This document shows, in pieces, positions 11,716 through 24,397 of a stretch of 64,000 nt of DNA (position 1 is the stretch's first letter; every line of letters starts with the position of its first letter). Below the pieces are notes generated by a model. That model was not told the origin of the DNA, ran no database searches, and worked only from the letters and a program-made list of their open reading frames with translations. The translations under genes were made by a program, and so were the position numbers. Origin of the DNA: Glossina fuscipes. Lineage: Eukaryota; Arthropoda; Insecta; Diptera; Glossinidae. The DNA lies in the NCBI RefSeq assembly GCF_014805625.2, contig NW_023998455.1, forward strand, positions 1,987,787-2,051,786, read 5' to 3'.

Positions 11716-14694
11716 TATACAATTTTTTTTTTTTGGTCATCACTTTTTAGCTTTTGCTCCTAAATAATAAAACATTTCCTTTTTCTCAATTTTGATGATT
11801 CAAACTGAAGCTTCATTTTTTTATGAGGGGATGTCTCCTATGCTTGTGGCACGCAGACGAACGCCTCGTAAGTAGCAAGAGAACAGAATAAGTTGTAGTA
11901 CCTGAGTACGTTTGACTTCGAAATGGCAGCAGTTGGAACAGCGGGAAGAACTACCACAGATAGCTTGGTTTAAGCGGTGAAAGAGCGCAAATATTTATAA
12001 GGTTTTAAGGCGTGTTCTTTCCCATTAATGCTGAAAATGTCGCCCTTATAGTGAACCTTAGGTAGGGTATCCATTCTCCACTCTTTACCTTTAAAATTCT
12101 TCTTCTTTTTAAGAGATTTATTCCTGGGATAAAAAGTAATCTTTGCGACATTCGGGATCCTATCCAATCCTTATTCCATTGATTGTTGTACTCACCATCA
12201 ATTCGATAGTAAAACAAACCAAGACCAATAACAAGCAAACAAGAAATGAGCCTGTTTTCCTAGTCGTCCAATTAGGGATAGAAACGATATCAGAGAACAG
12301 AAGCCTCACTGTATGTAAGCATCGAAGGCAAAGGCTTTCCATAATCAAAAACGGAAATTCTTGTCATGATGCTTGTCTTTGATATTTATGCAAGGTTTTC
12401 TATAGAAATCGAAATCTGCAGGAGATTGTCTCGGCAATATCGATAGCAATGCAACTGTGAATACAGCGATCATGATTCATGCAAACGGCTTTAGGAGGGG
12501 TTTTTGGTATAGGCTCTTATTGATGAGAGAGAGAGAGAGAGACTTTTAATTTAAGGCTTAAGATCTTTTGAACGTAAAAACTGTTACGATCATATTCACT
12601 GCTACTCCATTTACTCCAAACTGTACCAAGGATATCAAATTTTCCGTTTCAAGACAGTGTAGCATATAGCGATCATTAGTGAAGGCACGATGGAGTTTTT
12701 AAATTATTCAATTAAAATAACAAATTTAACCAGTGATGACGAATATACTCGTTGCAGTGAAGTAAATGACAAAAATATTCGCTAAAATACGTTATTGTGG
12801 CAGATACACATTCATAATGATAAAAGTTTGATGAGGAATTCGAAGACGAACGGATGGACGGATCATGATAGAAAAGTTTCTAGCCGTTTTTCATGATGAG
12901 TATAGTCCTCATACACAGTTAACTGGTTAAAGACAATTGACTTTGAGGAAAATTGGGATAGAGGGGAAAGTCATTGTTGACCTTGCTTGTTTTAAAGCCC
13001 TCCAAGCACCTGCTAACTATTGTGAGGCGAATTCCCTTTTTGCCAGGTCAGCTCGTCGGTATCGAAGGCCCCCTACCCGTATCCCTGCCGCAATAACTGT
13101 CAACTTCAGCCAATCAAACTCTGTTACTCACCCAGATGTTTTCAGGTCTACTATTCAATTAATTGTTTTATCTTATAAAAGATTCTATGTCACTTGCGAT
13201 TAATTTCGAAAACTTAATCTGACATCAAGCTAAGGTAATCAGATAAAAATTGCGCTCGAAAAGAAAAACGGAAGACGAACTTTTTGCTTCTCGCAAGCAA
13301 AGGTTGCTATTCCAACCTTGCCGGTTGAAATCATCTGGTTTGCCCATTACTCGTCGTCAGCCCCTGTACATTTACTGCTACTTGAAATACTTGGCCTAAC
13401 CTTATATGCTAGCATCACATACCGAACGAAAGATATGTGAGGGCAAAACTGGCGTGTGGCTTCGCTTCCTTCCATTCACTGTCTTTTTAATGTCCGTAAC
13501 GTCCATGGAGGAAAGGTGTGAAACGGATTCGTGATGAATGACTCCTTATGTTACAAACGTGATAATGAATGAAATATAATTTCATTTTAGGTAAAGTTGC
13601 AGGCTTTAGTAATTTGGAGACTACTTTAGCTGTTTAGTTGTGTTGATATTTGATTAAAAAAGAAAAAAAAAAAATATAGAAAAAAAATGCACTAAGGCGG
13701 CGGCAACATCAAACATAACCATGCGAACCAAGTTTGATGGTTGACCGCATTTTGTGGAAATCAATTTTTCATTTTTTCATTTTCTCGTATTGCTTTTTGC
13801 AAGAAAATTTGTTAGAAATAATTTCAACATTGGCGTGACGTTATCAAATTAAAAACTAATCAAATAAGAAGCAAATAGAGATTAGGTAAGTGCTTTATTA
13901 TTATATATATATATTTGTGTGTGTGTGTGTGTGTGTATGACATGTTTTGTACATGTAAATTAGATGATACATATGTGCGATGGTGCGAAAAAGGCGGAAG
14001 TCGGGTCGCATACCACACACACACACACTCGCTTTGAAAACACTTTGTAAGTAAAGTTCTATATAAGTAAATAACAGGAAATTAATAGAACAAAAGCGAA
14101 TAATAGCATTTAGGTGTGTGTTTTTGTATGCGAGTGTGTGTGTGTGTGTGTTTGAATATGCAAATATAGTAAAAATTGTTCATTTTGTGTAGATTTTTAT
14201 TTTGACTTAAATTATATACTAACGCCCACTGACATCATGTGCGCATATATATATATTTTATTTTGTATTTATTTGTTTTGTTGTTTTATACAAAAAAGGC
14301 ATTTTTTTTTTTATGATAAACTCATAGACATAAACATTTGGAGCATAAAGAGCAAAGAACAAATATTTATGAGGCTATAAAATATGTATTTCCACTTTTT
14401 TTTTTCCTATTTTTTTTTTTTGTTTTTTTTTTTTAAGTTGCCCCCGTGTGTACGCATGTGCGTGTGCATAAAATGCATATGTAATAATTTGTACGCTTGT
14501 TAAAAGCGTATCGCCCAAGAGCTGCCAAGTTAATAAAATTTTCTTTCTCTATTAAGAAACAAAGTAAACAAGTAAAAAAATTTATATATCAAGGCCAAGG
14601 ATTGAATCTTCTAAGTCCATCATCGTTATTCGAGAAGATATTAAAAAAAGAAAAAGGAAAAAAAACTAAACTTCCTTACTCCATAATATTGTGT
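11716..14694. other. Intergenic; GC-richer island of unknown origin at 12.9-13.6 kb
   Basis: The stretch about 12940-13560 has a more balanced composition than its surroundings and a frame with ARSARRYRRPPTRIPAAITV, but no identifiable domain. The rest is AT-rich DNA with poly-T runs near 14395-14435. Confidence 0.35.
13900..14155. repeat. (AT)n, (GT)n and (CA)n microsatellite cluster
   Basis: Includes (TA)/(TG) runs at 13902-13937, a CA run at about 14014-14029 and a second GT run near 14135-14150. Confidence 0.8.
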
Positions 14695-15130
14695 GCGGGC
14701 TTGGCTGATGTTTCCTATTTTTGCCGTGGACCTAGTGTAGAAAGCAAACTTGTTCTTAGTTTTTTTTTTTTTTGCTTTGTAGGCGTGTCCTCGTATCGGT
14801 TTGTGTCATTTTCAAATTCTTTTGGAAATTAGTAGGCGGAAAATACATTTTTATGAATGGCAGAATAGTTACCTACGATACTGTACAGACAGACAGACAG
14901 ACAGACGAACAAACGGACACGCTTACATGCGTTCCGATCCAAGAAAGTATGAGGTTTTTAAAGCTTGCTTTTATACGAAGATTTTTACAAAAAAATTAAT
15001 TTATGAAGACCGACGGACAGACAGGCCTAGAATGATCCACAATTTTATGCTGGCCTTATAGGATCCCTCAAGTGTTCTTTTAACTTTTGCAAACGTGAGT
15101 CCATATTCTCTTTGGTGGGTGTTGGCAACT
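14695..15130 (+). mobile_element. Family A element, internal deletion
   Basis: Has gtaggcgtgtcctcgtatcgg, the tcaaattcttttggaaattag block, a run of gaca units (acagacagacagacagac) and aaagcttgcttttatacgaag. The order matches the left half of the 35250 copy. Confidence 0.5.
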
Positions 15131-15379
15131 TGAAGTACTTGACATATACAAAATGCATGACATGTGAGAAAAATGTTAACTTTTACTTGCTACTCGACTT
15201 TTTTATTATTATGCTTACTAGGCTTTAGTTATCCTACTTAGCATGGGAGGTGGGAGGATTTTCTCACTTGTTTGTTTATTTGCCAGCCAGCTAAAGTACT
15301 TTAAAATTAAAATTGGATCGGTTGAAAATTCGTACTGTCAAGAAGTGTGAGTTCTTAAGTGGAACTACGGCACCGCGGA

Positions 15380-16205
15380 TCGCACGAAACATAAATAGTG
15401 TATTTGGTTCTAGTGTAACTACACAGCAGACAGTATCAAATTAGTTTGCCAAATTTGGAATTGGTGACTTCGATCCACGCGGTCGCCCAGAATCAAAGGT
15501 TAATAATGAGTCTGAGCCATCTCTAAATGCTTATGAATTATCATTCAAGTTTGGTATTAGCAAAGAAATATTATTAACTCATTTAGCTCAAATCGGCAAA
15601 GTGAAAGAGTTAGGTCCATGGGTTCCCCATGAACAGGAAAAGCTTGTTTGATGTTGTTTTCTCGTCACAAATCTGATCTATTTTTGAGTCGTCTGCTTAC
15701 GTTACGTTACGCAAACGTTCAGTGATTAGTAGTTAGGCAAGGATGACTCACCAACACATATTCCAAAGCGTAGTATTCATCAGAAGAAGCTGATGGTGAA
15801 TGTTTGTTGGTCTAGTGCAGATGTGGTTCGTTATGATTTTCTTAAACCAGGATCATCGTTCACCGCGGAAATAACCTATAACCAACTAGGCAAAATGATG
15901 CTAGAAAATAAGGAAAAATAAGGAAAAATAGACCAGATTGGTTAACAGATCGACTCCCATCTCAATGTAAGATAAAGCCAGGCTACGCACCACACAAAAG
16001 ACCACAGAAATTGGAGTTGGAACTTCTTCATCAGATCTAGGCCCCACTGACTACCACATCTTGACTAGCACATCTTGGACATCTTCAATTCCGACAACGC
16101 ATTCCAAGTATTCATAGACTCTCGTCCGCCAAGTTTTTATACCGCTAGCCGCTTAAATGGCAAACGTGTGCACATATTATGGACGCATACGTAGATGAAT
16201 AAAAC
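15380..16205 (+). pseudogene. Decayed mariner (Tc1/mariner) transposase
   Basis: Colinear pieces of a mariner transposase in several frames with stops. Around 15440-15650 are the helix-turn-helix and linker (FAKFGIGDFDPRGRPES, then HLAQIGKVKELGPWVPHE). Around 15810-15910 is the central catalytic part (VRYDFLKPGSSFTAEITYNQ, as in the family's LLPPGQTINAD stretch). Around 16035-16050 is PTDYH, matching the conserved APSDYH block that follows the last catalytic Asp. Near 16120 is SRPPSFY, matching the C-terminal region. Together these cover nearly the whole protein. Frameshifts and stops make it non-functional. The inverted terminal repeats were not pinned down. Confidence 0.75.
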
Positions 16206-16993
16206 AATTTCTTATATTATTTAAGTTATCAGCAAACTTTGCCTTTTGGTTTTTTTTCCAAATTTCGCCCTTGACGGCCTAGTAATAAGAAGTCTTCTAA
16301 AGTCTTTCTATATTGTTTTTTCCTATAACTAATCATACGAAGACAGCTATAAAGCTTTAAAATGCATAAATCGCCGATATATCGCATCGTATAATATTTT
16401 GACTGTAAATTAATTATGCATAAAATTTGGCAACCCTGCTATGAAGAATCTTCATGAAATTAGCTAATAAAGTGAAAAAGAGAGCGAATAAAAGCAAATG
16501 TTGTTTATGCAGCAATTGCAAAGAATGCATTCTTTATTTATTTATTTATTTATTTATTTATTTTTTTTAAATGTCTTCACTGCATATAAAGTTTTTGAAA
16601 TTTTTCCTAATAGTGGAAAGTGGATGAATTTTAGTTAGTAGTACATAAATGATAAGCTTTTGAATTTTGAGTTTTCTTAGGCGCGAAAGAATGGAAAATA
16701 TTTAGACGTCCAGTGTATTTGAGCAGCCCACTGTTAAATATTTAATGAAAGCAAAAAAAAAAAAAAAAAAAAAAAAAGAATAAATAAATAAATAAATAAA
16801 ACCACTATTACATATATGCGTATAAATGCACGCATAAATTCTGTGTTAATTATATACAAGCAACATGTACAACAGATCTGTTCAATCGAATTTGCTGGCG
16901 TCAGTAATGGCTGTTCCTTTTTGTTTGTTTCTTTTTTTTTTTTTTTTTTTTAATAAATTCAATTCTGAAGCGAAAGTGAGCGTTCTGTTTATT

Positions 16994-17042
<49 letters not shown>

Positions 17043-17739
17043 GAACATTCCAACAGAACACACAGAGAGTCCAAAATAATCCTACAAGAACGAGTTAAAT
17101 GTAGGAAAGAAAAAAAAAAAAAGTGAAGAGAGATCACAACGTTCTCTCTCCCTTTCTCATCCTCTCTCTTTCCTTAGAAAGTATAAGAAGAGCACAACGC
17201 GAAAGAGAGAGAGAGAGTAAATGTGGGGCTTCTTACGCTAGATTGGAAGATTGTCGCTACAAAATAAGAAAGTGACGTTTAACAACAACAATTTTGGGCA
17301 TTACAAACAACAGATGTTCGCAAAGGTAAACAACAAACGCTTGGTCTTACTGTTTATACATATATATATATATATAGTTTTGCGTATACCTACGTTTAAC
17401 AATTGACACATTTGCATGTACATACATACCTAAGCATATGCTTATGATATAAATAAAAAATATAAAAACTTTTTATGAACGCCATTTACCCACACACACT
17501 CGCTAGTGTATACTTATAAGTACGCAGACGTATCTGTGTCTATGCTATGTGTCTCTTTACGTATATGTTGGCATTGAGTGTTAGTTTTTAATAATGAAAA
17601 GACACCAAAAAAGCACCCATACACATATTTTCTTAGATATTAAATACTTTTTAAAAATTATCGCTAATTTTGGAAAATAAACTAAATCGATTATAAGACT
17701 TGTAATGTTCTATATAAAAATCTTTTCTGCTTCTTCTTA
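16206..17739. other. Intergenic, simple sequence
   Basis: Dominated by (ATTT)n, poly-A/(AAAT)n, (AT)n and GA/CT stretches. No coding sequence seen. Confidence 0.6.
16990..17045. repeat. (AT)n microsatellite
   Basis: An unbroken AT run of about 40 bases. Nearby are (ATTT)n at 16530-16565 and poly-A plus (AAAT)n at 16754-16800, which face each other about 190 bases apart in opposite orientation. Confidence 0.9.
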
Positions 17740-17876
17740 TTATTAGTATTATTAGTTTAGCTAGGTAAACAAATTCTAAGATCAGCATCGAAAGCTCTCG
17801 CCTTTATTGAGATTTTAACTCACGACCAATGAGTTAAGTTGAGACTCTTTGCTTGGTTGGCCACTCAGATGGATAT
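17740..17876 (-). mobile_element. tRNA-derived SINE, type 1, reverse orientation
   Basis: On the minus strand it reads ctgagtggccaaccaag, then ggtcgtgagttaaaatctc, then a tail ending in taataatactaataataag. This matches the head and AAT-rich tail of the 21125 copy with scattered changes. Boundaries are approximate. Confidence 0.6.
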
Positions 17877-18569
17877 AAACAAAAAAAAAAAAACAAAAGT
17901 TTCTTAATATTTTATTTATTTTATTAATAGAATCTGTAGTAGAAACTTCGATTGGTTAATTTATAGGGACTTCTTTGAGATCACAAGGTAGTCGACAAGT
18001 TCGATATGTAAACTGAGCTCTACGGAGTTCTATGTAGGCTCTTGATGTCTTTACTGAGTTGATTCTTTCAAGCAATAATATTCGGCCAAGTCCTCTTCCC
18101 TTCTCTAAGATAAAAAAATAAAATTTCACACTACTGAAGCGGACAAAAGCTTGATGATTTAAAGATCAATTTATATATAGGACAGCGATTATGTCGTAAT
18201 TTTTTTCAGTTCCTTCACTTTTTTGTATCCACATATCTAATAATCATTTTAACTATGAGTTCAGTGCCTTGATAGCATTTTAGAGTCAATCTTTAACTTA
18301 TGACATTCTTTTCGGTAGCACAGTGTTACAGTATTCATCTCTTTTCAACATTTCAAACCATACCGAAATCTAATGTAAATCCTTCTTTTCAAACCAGAAA
18401 GTATAGTGTTTAATTGCTGACTCGATTGCAGTCCATTCCTTTGTGTGCACCGTGTAAAAAAAGATATCATCTAAAAGCCCAATAAAATTCCGTCATCATT
18501 GCACTCGTATTACATATTACTTTACAAATAAAGTAAAAAAGTACAGTTGAAGAAATAAGAAGTAAAATT

Positions 18570-18970
18570 ATACTATTGATTTGGAATTAAGTAAAAAGAG
18601 CGCTTGAACATCTTGGTAAAGTAAAATGTGTGTTTTATATTCAAAGAAAACAGAAATCGCGATTTAATGGGAAGAGAAATTCAAATAAAATTTCGTTATT
18701 GATATAAAGTGAGATCGTGTAAAAAAGGGGATACGATTTATTTTTCTCAAACCTCTCTTTCTCTACTGTAATATAGGTAAACAAATTGAAAAATTCATTC
18801 CAACGAAGATAAAATTCAAATAAAATTTTGATGTTTATGGGAAATGAGAAGAAATCGTGTAAAAAAAGAATATATTTTATTTTCGAATAAAAAAATAAAT
18901 ATTAAAATGAAGTTTTTTTATTTATAGGAAATGAAGTGAAATCGTGTAAAGAGGGAATTCAAAGCATCTC
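18570..18970. repeat. Degenerate tandem repeat, unit about 110-130 bp
   Basis: The motif pair attcaaataaaatttcg and gaaatcgtgtaaaaaaag recurs near 18680-18730, 18808-18870 and 18905-18955. A last trace of cgtgtaaaaaaagatatc is at 18450. Too diverged to set boundaries. Confidence 0.45.
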
Positions 18971-21040
18971 TCTGGATCGATCTGAATCGAAATCGCGTAG
19001 AAGCCTTGTTGCCATATCGAAAATTATAGCATAAAAACGATATTAATTGCATATGTGTTTAAGCAAAACTTTCACTTTCGCTTACAAATGTTTTGTTAAT
19101 TTACGTGTTATTCATACGTCCTGTTGCTCCTTCTTTTTTTTTTGCTGAGAAATATAAGCAAATGCTTTCACTTGTTAGGCGTCTAAAGTTCTCCCTAAAT
19201 TGATTCGAGTTTCTCTCTAACTATTGCCTCTATGTTTGTATGTCCAAGCGGACAAATGTCAAAACCTCCTCTCTATGTGTATATGTGTTGTCAATAAAAG
19301 GCAATAAAATTTGTTTTGTTTTTCTTATTTTTTTTCATTCACACTCTTATTCATTCATTCATTCATACGTTCATTTATTTCAACATCGATACGTATCAAA
19401 TCGTGTTAAAGTCGAGACTTACGGTTTGCAATCAATAGTTACAAGTATTGTATAGAGGCGTAGAATAGTTGAAAGAACAGTTAGTTGTAAAAAAATAGCA
19501 GAAAATTGCATATAAAAATTAATCTAAGCAATAACAACAGCGAACGAATGGTTAAGTCATTCAAACGCAATAAGCGATGAGCATAATATCGATTGATTTG
19601 CAAAGTGCACATATTGCAACGACAACAACCAAGCAACCAACAACCAAAGACACCGCCGACGCCAAAAGATCATAACCCTGCACGCAACAACAAAAACAAG
19701 TAAAAAGAAAAAGCAAAAACTTTAAGCAAACAACAACAAAAGCATGCAGATAATGTTTCTCTCGATCTGCCATAAAAACTAAACAATTATAAAAAAAAAA
19801 ATAGAAAAAAAAATATCAACTTGTTTACACACTCTCTCTCTCTCTCTCTCTCTCTGTCAAAGAGAAGGTGCTCACTGTTTCATTTCCTCTCCCTCTCTCT
19901 CTCTGTTTTGCTCTTTAGCTCGTTCTCTCTCACTCTCTCTCTTCCTCCTACAAATCATTCACGGTGACATGTTTAATATAAAACTTATGTAGTAGTAGTA
20001 TGAGTGGCACACATCACTTAAACAAGTTTAATAAATATGTGTTTATTTGTATATATAAAACTTGTGCCCGGATGACATCACTCTAGCAGCGCAAAATACG
20101 AGTATGAAAAAAAAAAACCAAAAAAAAATCGAATAGTAAGAAAATATAACAAACATACATACATATATAAACGATAAGAAAGACAATCAAGCAAGAAAAT
20201 GTATAACAAATACATTAATGGTAATAAACAGCAGCCGCACACAATTTGCTTACTTTCCCACATGCACCTTTGCAAACTAATATAAAGTCATTAAAAGAGA
20301 ACGAGCACGAGAAAGAGAGAGAAAGAGAGAGAGAGAGACAAAGCGAATGAGAATTATTTTATACTTTGAAATTTTTCATATTGTATACAACACATACGGA
20401 ATATATGGAATTATGGTATGACTGCATCTATTAATTGTAGAGAGTTTTTCAAATTGAACGCATAACCGTAGTATTTTCAATGTAAAGCGGATGGATCTTG
20501 AATTTCTCTTTTAAATGTTGAATCTTCATAGAAAAAATTTGCAGTTTATTTATTCAAATATACATTAGGGATTTTGTTACCGGGAAATGCTCCTTTTATG
20601 CATAACACACTGACGCTGACTCCGAAGGAGTGGGGAACGAGAAAGTGTTAAGGAGGAAATGAGCGCAGTCTAGGAATGCGCAGCCTTGGTTATGCCCAAT
20701 CGGTAAGCCTTCACTTACGACCAAAGTACAACGCAAGTCGACCGCATTTGACATTTGAACCCACCGAACAAAGAGTTGGTAGTAGCGATTTTTACGTACT
20801 CTCATGGGGATTTATTGAGTTTATTGACTGATTGATTTATTGAGTCTAAGATTTCCAAAAATTATATAAAGTAAAGAAATATTAAATGAATCAAACTATT
20901 CCAAGGTTCCTATGACAAATATTGCAACGCATAGACTTGGTAAATATAGATAAATCACTACTTAAGGTGGAAAAAATTTTAAAGACATAGTCACGGAATA
21001 CCCATACGCGTAAACATATGAAACTACAAACCTATTATCA
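18971..21040. other. Intergenic, simple sequence and a SINE relic
   Basis: CAA-rich stretch at 19600-19745, CT-rich block at 19825-19945 and a decayed type 2 SINE (reverse) at about 20640-20770. No gene seen. Confidence 0.5.
19825..19945. repeat. CT-rich simple sequence
   Basis: Several (CT)n blocks; the complementary GA type occurs at 4795-4835, 12525-12541, 20310-20340 and 24248-24284. GA runs near by could bind GAGA factor, but they are also common microsatellites. Confidence 0.75.
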
Positions 21041-21850
21041 TCAAAATGGCATCTTTATCGAATACCTCGTTTTATCTTAATCGATCTTTTTCAATATCGC
21101 ATTTCTATTAAAATCGCGTTTTTTACCCGTCTGAGCGGCCGAGTAGGCAAGAGTCTCGACTAGCAATTTAATGGTCGTGGGTTCAAATCTCAAGTGCGGT
21201 AGAGTTTTTGATAAAGCCGCAAGTCTTAGATGCTAATGCTTTAAGACTTTAGTCTTAGAATTTATTCTCTGGCTAAATTTATAACAATAATAATAATAAT
21301 AAAATCGCGTTTTTTTCAAAATCGAATTTATGTTAAAATCGCTTTTGTGAAAACCACATTTGTATTGAAATCGCGTTTTTATCAAAGTCGCGTTTTTTCC
21401 AAAATGACGCTTTTATCAAGGTTGCATTTGTATTAAAATCGCGCTTGCATTAAAACTATGTTTTTATAAAATTCGCATTTCTATCAAGATAGTCTTTTTC
21501 GCAAAACCATTTTTCTATTAAAATCGCGTTTTTCTTGAAATCGCATTTCTTTCAAAATTGGGTTTTTAAAAAAAATAACATTTCTATCGAATTGCGTCTT
21601 ATTAGCAAAACCAGTTTTCTATTAAACTTGGGTTTTTATGAATATCGCTTTTCTTTCAAAGTCGCGTTTTTATGAAATCGCCTTTTTATAAAAATCACAT
21701 TTCTATCAAAAGCGTCCTATTAGCAAAACTACTCTTCTATTAAAATTTTTTTGTTATCAATATATCATTCCTTTCCAAATCGCGTTCTTATGTAGATCGC
21801 ATTTCTTTTAAAAAGGCGCTTTTTCTTTTCAAAACTATACTTTTCAAGCT
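21041..21850. repeat. 17-bp minisatellite, split by a SINE
   Basis: Tandem units of 17 bases with consensus near AAAATCGCGTTTTTATC. Many successive units keep exactly 17-base spacing, for example aaaatgacgcttttatc, aaggttgcatttgtatt, aaaatcgcgcttgcatt, aaaactatgtttttata. Without the SINE at 21125-21300 the array is about 620 bases, some 35 units. Units differ at several positions, so the array is old. Not coding in any frame. Confidence 0.85.
21125..21300 (+). mobile_element. tRNA-derived SINE, tail type 1
   Basis: The head resembles a tRNA of the Ser/Leu class: A box cggccgagtagg at 21136-21147 and B box ggttcaaatct at 21180-21190. The tail ends in (AAT)n. It lies inside the 17-bp minisatellite and is flanked by the same 15 bases, aaaatcgcgtttttt, at 21110-21124 and 21301-21315. 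These may be a target-site duplication, although neighbouring repeat units are similar to each other. It is not an intact tRNA gene: no full cloverleaf can be drawn. Confidence 0.75.
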
Positions 21851-23312
21851 TCTTCTTTCAATTTTTATCTCCTCCTGCCTTGAAATCGTACCCGATATCT
21901 CGAAATAATAAGCCTTTGCGTTATAATCCGAAAATAACTCCATTTGTTGATCTGCGGCATTGTGGCAAAGGGAAACAAGAAAAAAGAAAGCTTGCTTTCA
22001 TTTGGAAGCGGTTTTTTCTTTGCTTTTGTATTATAATTTAATAAGTTTTGTACATAAAAAAAACCGCTCATGAATAAATCTTCTTATTTTTCTTTACTAA
22101 CTATGAAGGGACTACGGATATATTAATTTCTTTAAAATGTTTGCAACAACCAGAAGAAAGTCGAACAAACTCCAGAAAGCATATCTATCCTTGATCAGTG
22201 AGAAATTATAAATTTGTGACGAGAGAGTCGAGAGACTCGAGAAAGTCTTAAGGTGACGACTTTTATTCAGATCAGAAAATAAACTGAACTTGCGTTTGTT
22301 TATTTTACTCAATCTAAGTTAGAAAGTGGAGAAAAGGTCGAACGACAGCCATAGTCCACAAAGCGAGCGAACAACTTATGTAGTTTTAAAGCTAATGACT
22401 AGACCACATGGGAAATCAGTATTTTTGTGACATCGGTCGTCATAAGACATAAAACTTAACTGTTAGTTCCACGACCCTTCTATCATGTTCTCGTTCATCA
22501 CTTCTTTCTGAAAGTCGCCGTCTTACACGAATGGGGGACATCCTCTAAGTGATAGGTCATATTAAAAAGGCAGACCATTATACATTACCATGGTTGATCC
22601 GCATCATTTTCATTTAAGGGCTTTGGTTAGCTATAGGAAAGATTTATGCCAATATATGCTTTATTTGCATCACAGACTTGCAAATTTATTTTTCTATAGT
22701 GTGATGTGTTTGCAAGAGGATGCGAACGTATGTCGATTTTTTCGCCAATGCAGTACATTTTAAATTACACTTTTCTAGCCCCTTCGAACATAGAGGTGTT
22801 GCCAAAAGAGGTTCTTGGCCAGGCACTAGCAATGAAAGAGTCAATATCCGGGTTCTTAACTCCATCGTAGACATATTAACTGAAGACAACAGACGTATCT
22901 AGCGATCCGCAACAATACCGATCAACAATTTTATCTTGATTAGGGTTATGGTCATCTTATACATAGTTTATGAGACGTGTAATGACTTATTCTGGTTCTT
23001 AAAAGCAGAAAACATATTCATCGCACGGTCAAGTACCAGTTGTTTAATACCTGTCTGTGATAACGGATCCATTACAAGACAAGTACAGAGTGAGAATTCT
23101 CTTTTATTTCTTTTCTTTCGATTTTCTTACCTTAGTAAAACTAATATGATGAAGGAGGAGCTGAGGAAGGCTTTATCTGGCAAGTCGATTCTTTGACAAA
23201 TTCAAAACATTTTAACGTTTGGCGACATAAAATTTGTTGTGTGTTGTTCCCTTACTCCAACAGGAGGAGATTGTCAAGCAAACTAAAAATGCTAGAAGTG
23301 TTACTGGTTTTC
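21851..23312. other. Intergenic upstream of by
   Basis: Apart from the SINE fragment at 22450-22575, nothing recognisable. Short frames at 22686-23196 lack family features. Confidence 0.45.
22450..22575 (+). mobile_element. 5'-truncated SINE, type 2 tail
   Basis: Only the 3' part of the 32308 element is present: cacttctttctgaaagtc, cttacacgaatgggggacatc, aagtgataggtcatattaaaa. The tRNA-like head is absent. Confidence 0.5.
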
Positions 23313-23597
23313 CAAATACTCGAGCTGGCCTTTTTGTACGATATGATTATAAAGCAAGTCAATCTCCAGTATTTTTTTAAGCCTTTCCCTTATATGAGAA
23401 GTCTTTTATGTATATATATTTACAGGCAGTTTTTCCCTATCTGATCTGAGTTTTTCAAATACTCGAGCTGGCCTCTTTGTACGATATAATTATAAAGCAA
23501 GTCAATCTCCAGTATTTTTTTTAGCCTTTCCCTTATATGAGAAGTCTTTTATATAAATATATTTACAGTCAGTCTCTATCTGATCTTAGTTTTCAAT
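23313..23597. repeat. Tandem duplication of about 143 bp
   Basis: The block starting caaatactcgagctggcct at 23313 is repeated at 23456 with few differences. Both copies run through gcaagtcaatctccagtatt and ccttatatgagaagtc to catctgatct-like ends. Similarity of roughly 90% or more implies a fairly recent duplication. No gene is affected. Confidence 0.85.
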
Positions 23598-23899
23598 GTA
23601 CCATGGATTAAAATAAGATATAGATGTACACTAAACGATTCTATAGATAAGATATGATAACCGAAGAGACTTACTAGCCATTAAAGATCTCCAATAAAAT
23701 GAAATCATTTTACAACGAAATACTGTTATAGTGCAGTAGTATTATCTCATATGCAAAAAGTCTTCATATTTAGCAATCTTTACGTTCAAGACAAGCGACT
23801 TCATTTACCATAGATTCCTCTTCATAGACATTCATTCACATGATGCATTAATTTCTTAAAAAGCAATGATCCATTTGCTGTAGAAACCTGCACATCAAA

Positions 23900-23950
23900 C
23901 ACATTCCATCACTTTTTCTTTTGTTATTTTTTTTTTTTAGCAACAGTTCT
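23900..23950 (+). other. Probable 3' splice site before the by 5' UTR exon
   Basis: A long pyrimidine tract ends in AG at 23939-23940, about 490 bases upstream of the by ATG. This is what a 5' UTR intron acceptor looks like. The matching donor was not identified, so this is inference from the motif alone. Confidence 0.35.
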
Positions 23951-24397
23951 TAGAAGGCCGTACAATGATAATTAAGTCGAAAATTAAAAAAAAAAAAAAA
24001 AGAAAGAAAACAAAAAACTGAAAAAGATAAACAAATCTTAAAATTTCTATATAAACAATAAATAAATACCCACGAAATGTAATTAACACAATTACATGTA
24101 TATATCGGAACTCCTCTCCATGTTTACCACTCTGTTAATCGATATAATGTGAAGTGAGAGTAATATGAGAGTTAGTGTTAGTTAATGTCTGGTTAGGGGA
24201 TATAGATGCAAAACGGAGAGGAGATATGCTCATGAGAATGCAGACGAGAGAGACTGAGAGAGAGAGAGAGAGAGAGAGAGAAAGTGTGTGTTCTCATTAT
24301 CTTAGCTTAGCTTAACATTGAATGAATTGAAGTGAGGTAAAGTGAACGAGACAAACTGAACTGAACTGAACGTTATTGGGAGCGTAATAGAGCATTT

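Noticed and set aside
12937..13203. 88-codon frame in a GC-richer stretch
   Set aside because: No domain, no splice context and no recognisable transposon motif; left as unexplained sequence.
20596..20805. 69-codon minus-strand frame
   Set aside because: It overlaps a decayed SINE relic and has no family features.
21130..21200. True tRNA-Ser or tRNA-Leu gene
   Set aside because: A and B boxes are present, but acceptor stem and anticodon arm do not pair, and the same head recurs with SINE tails and A-rich ends.
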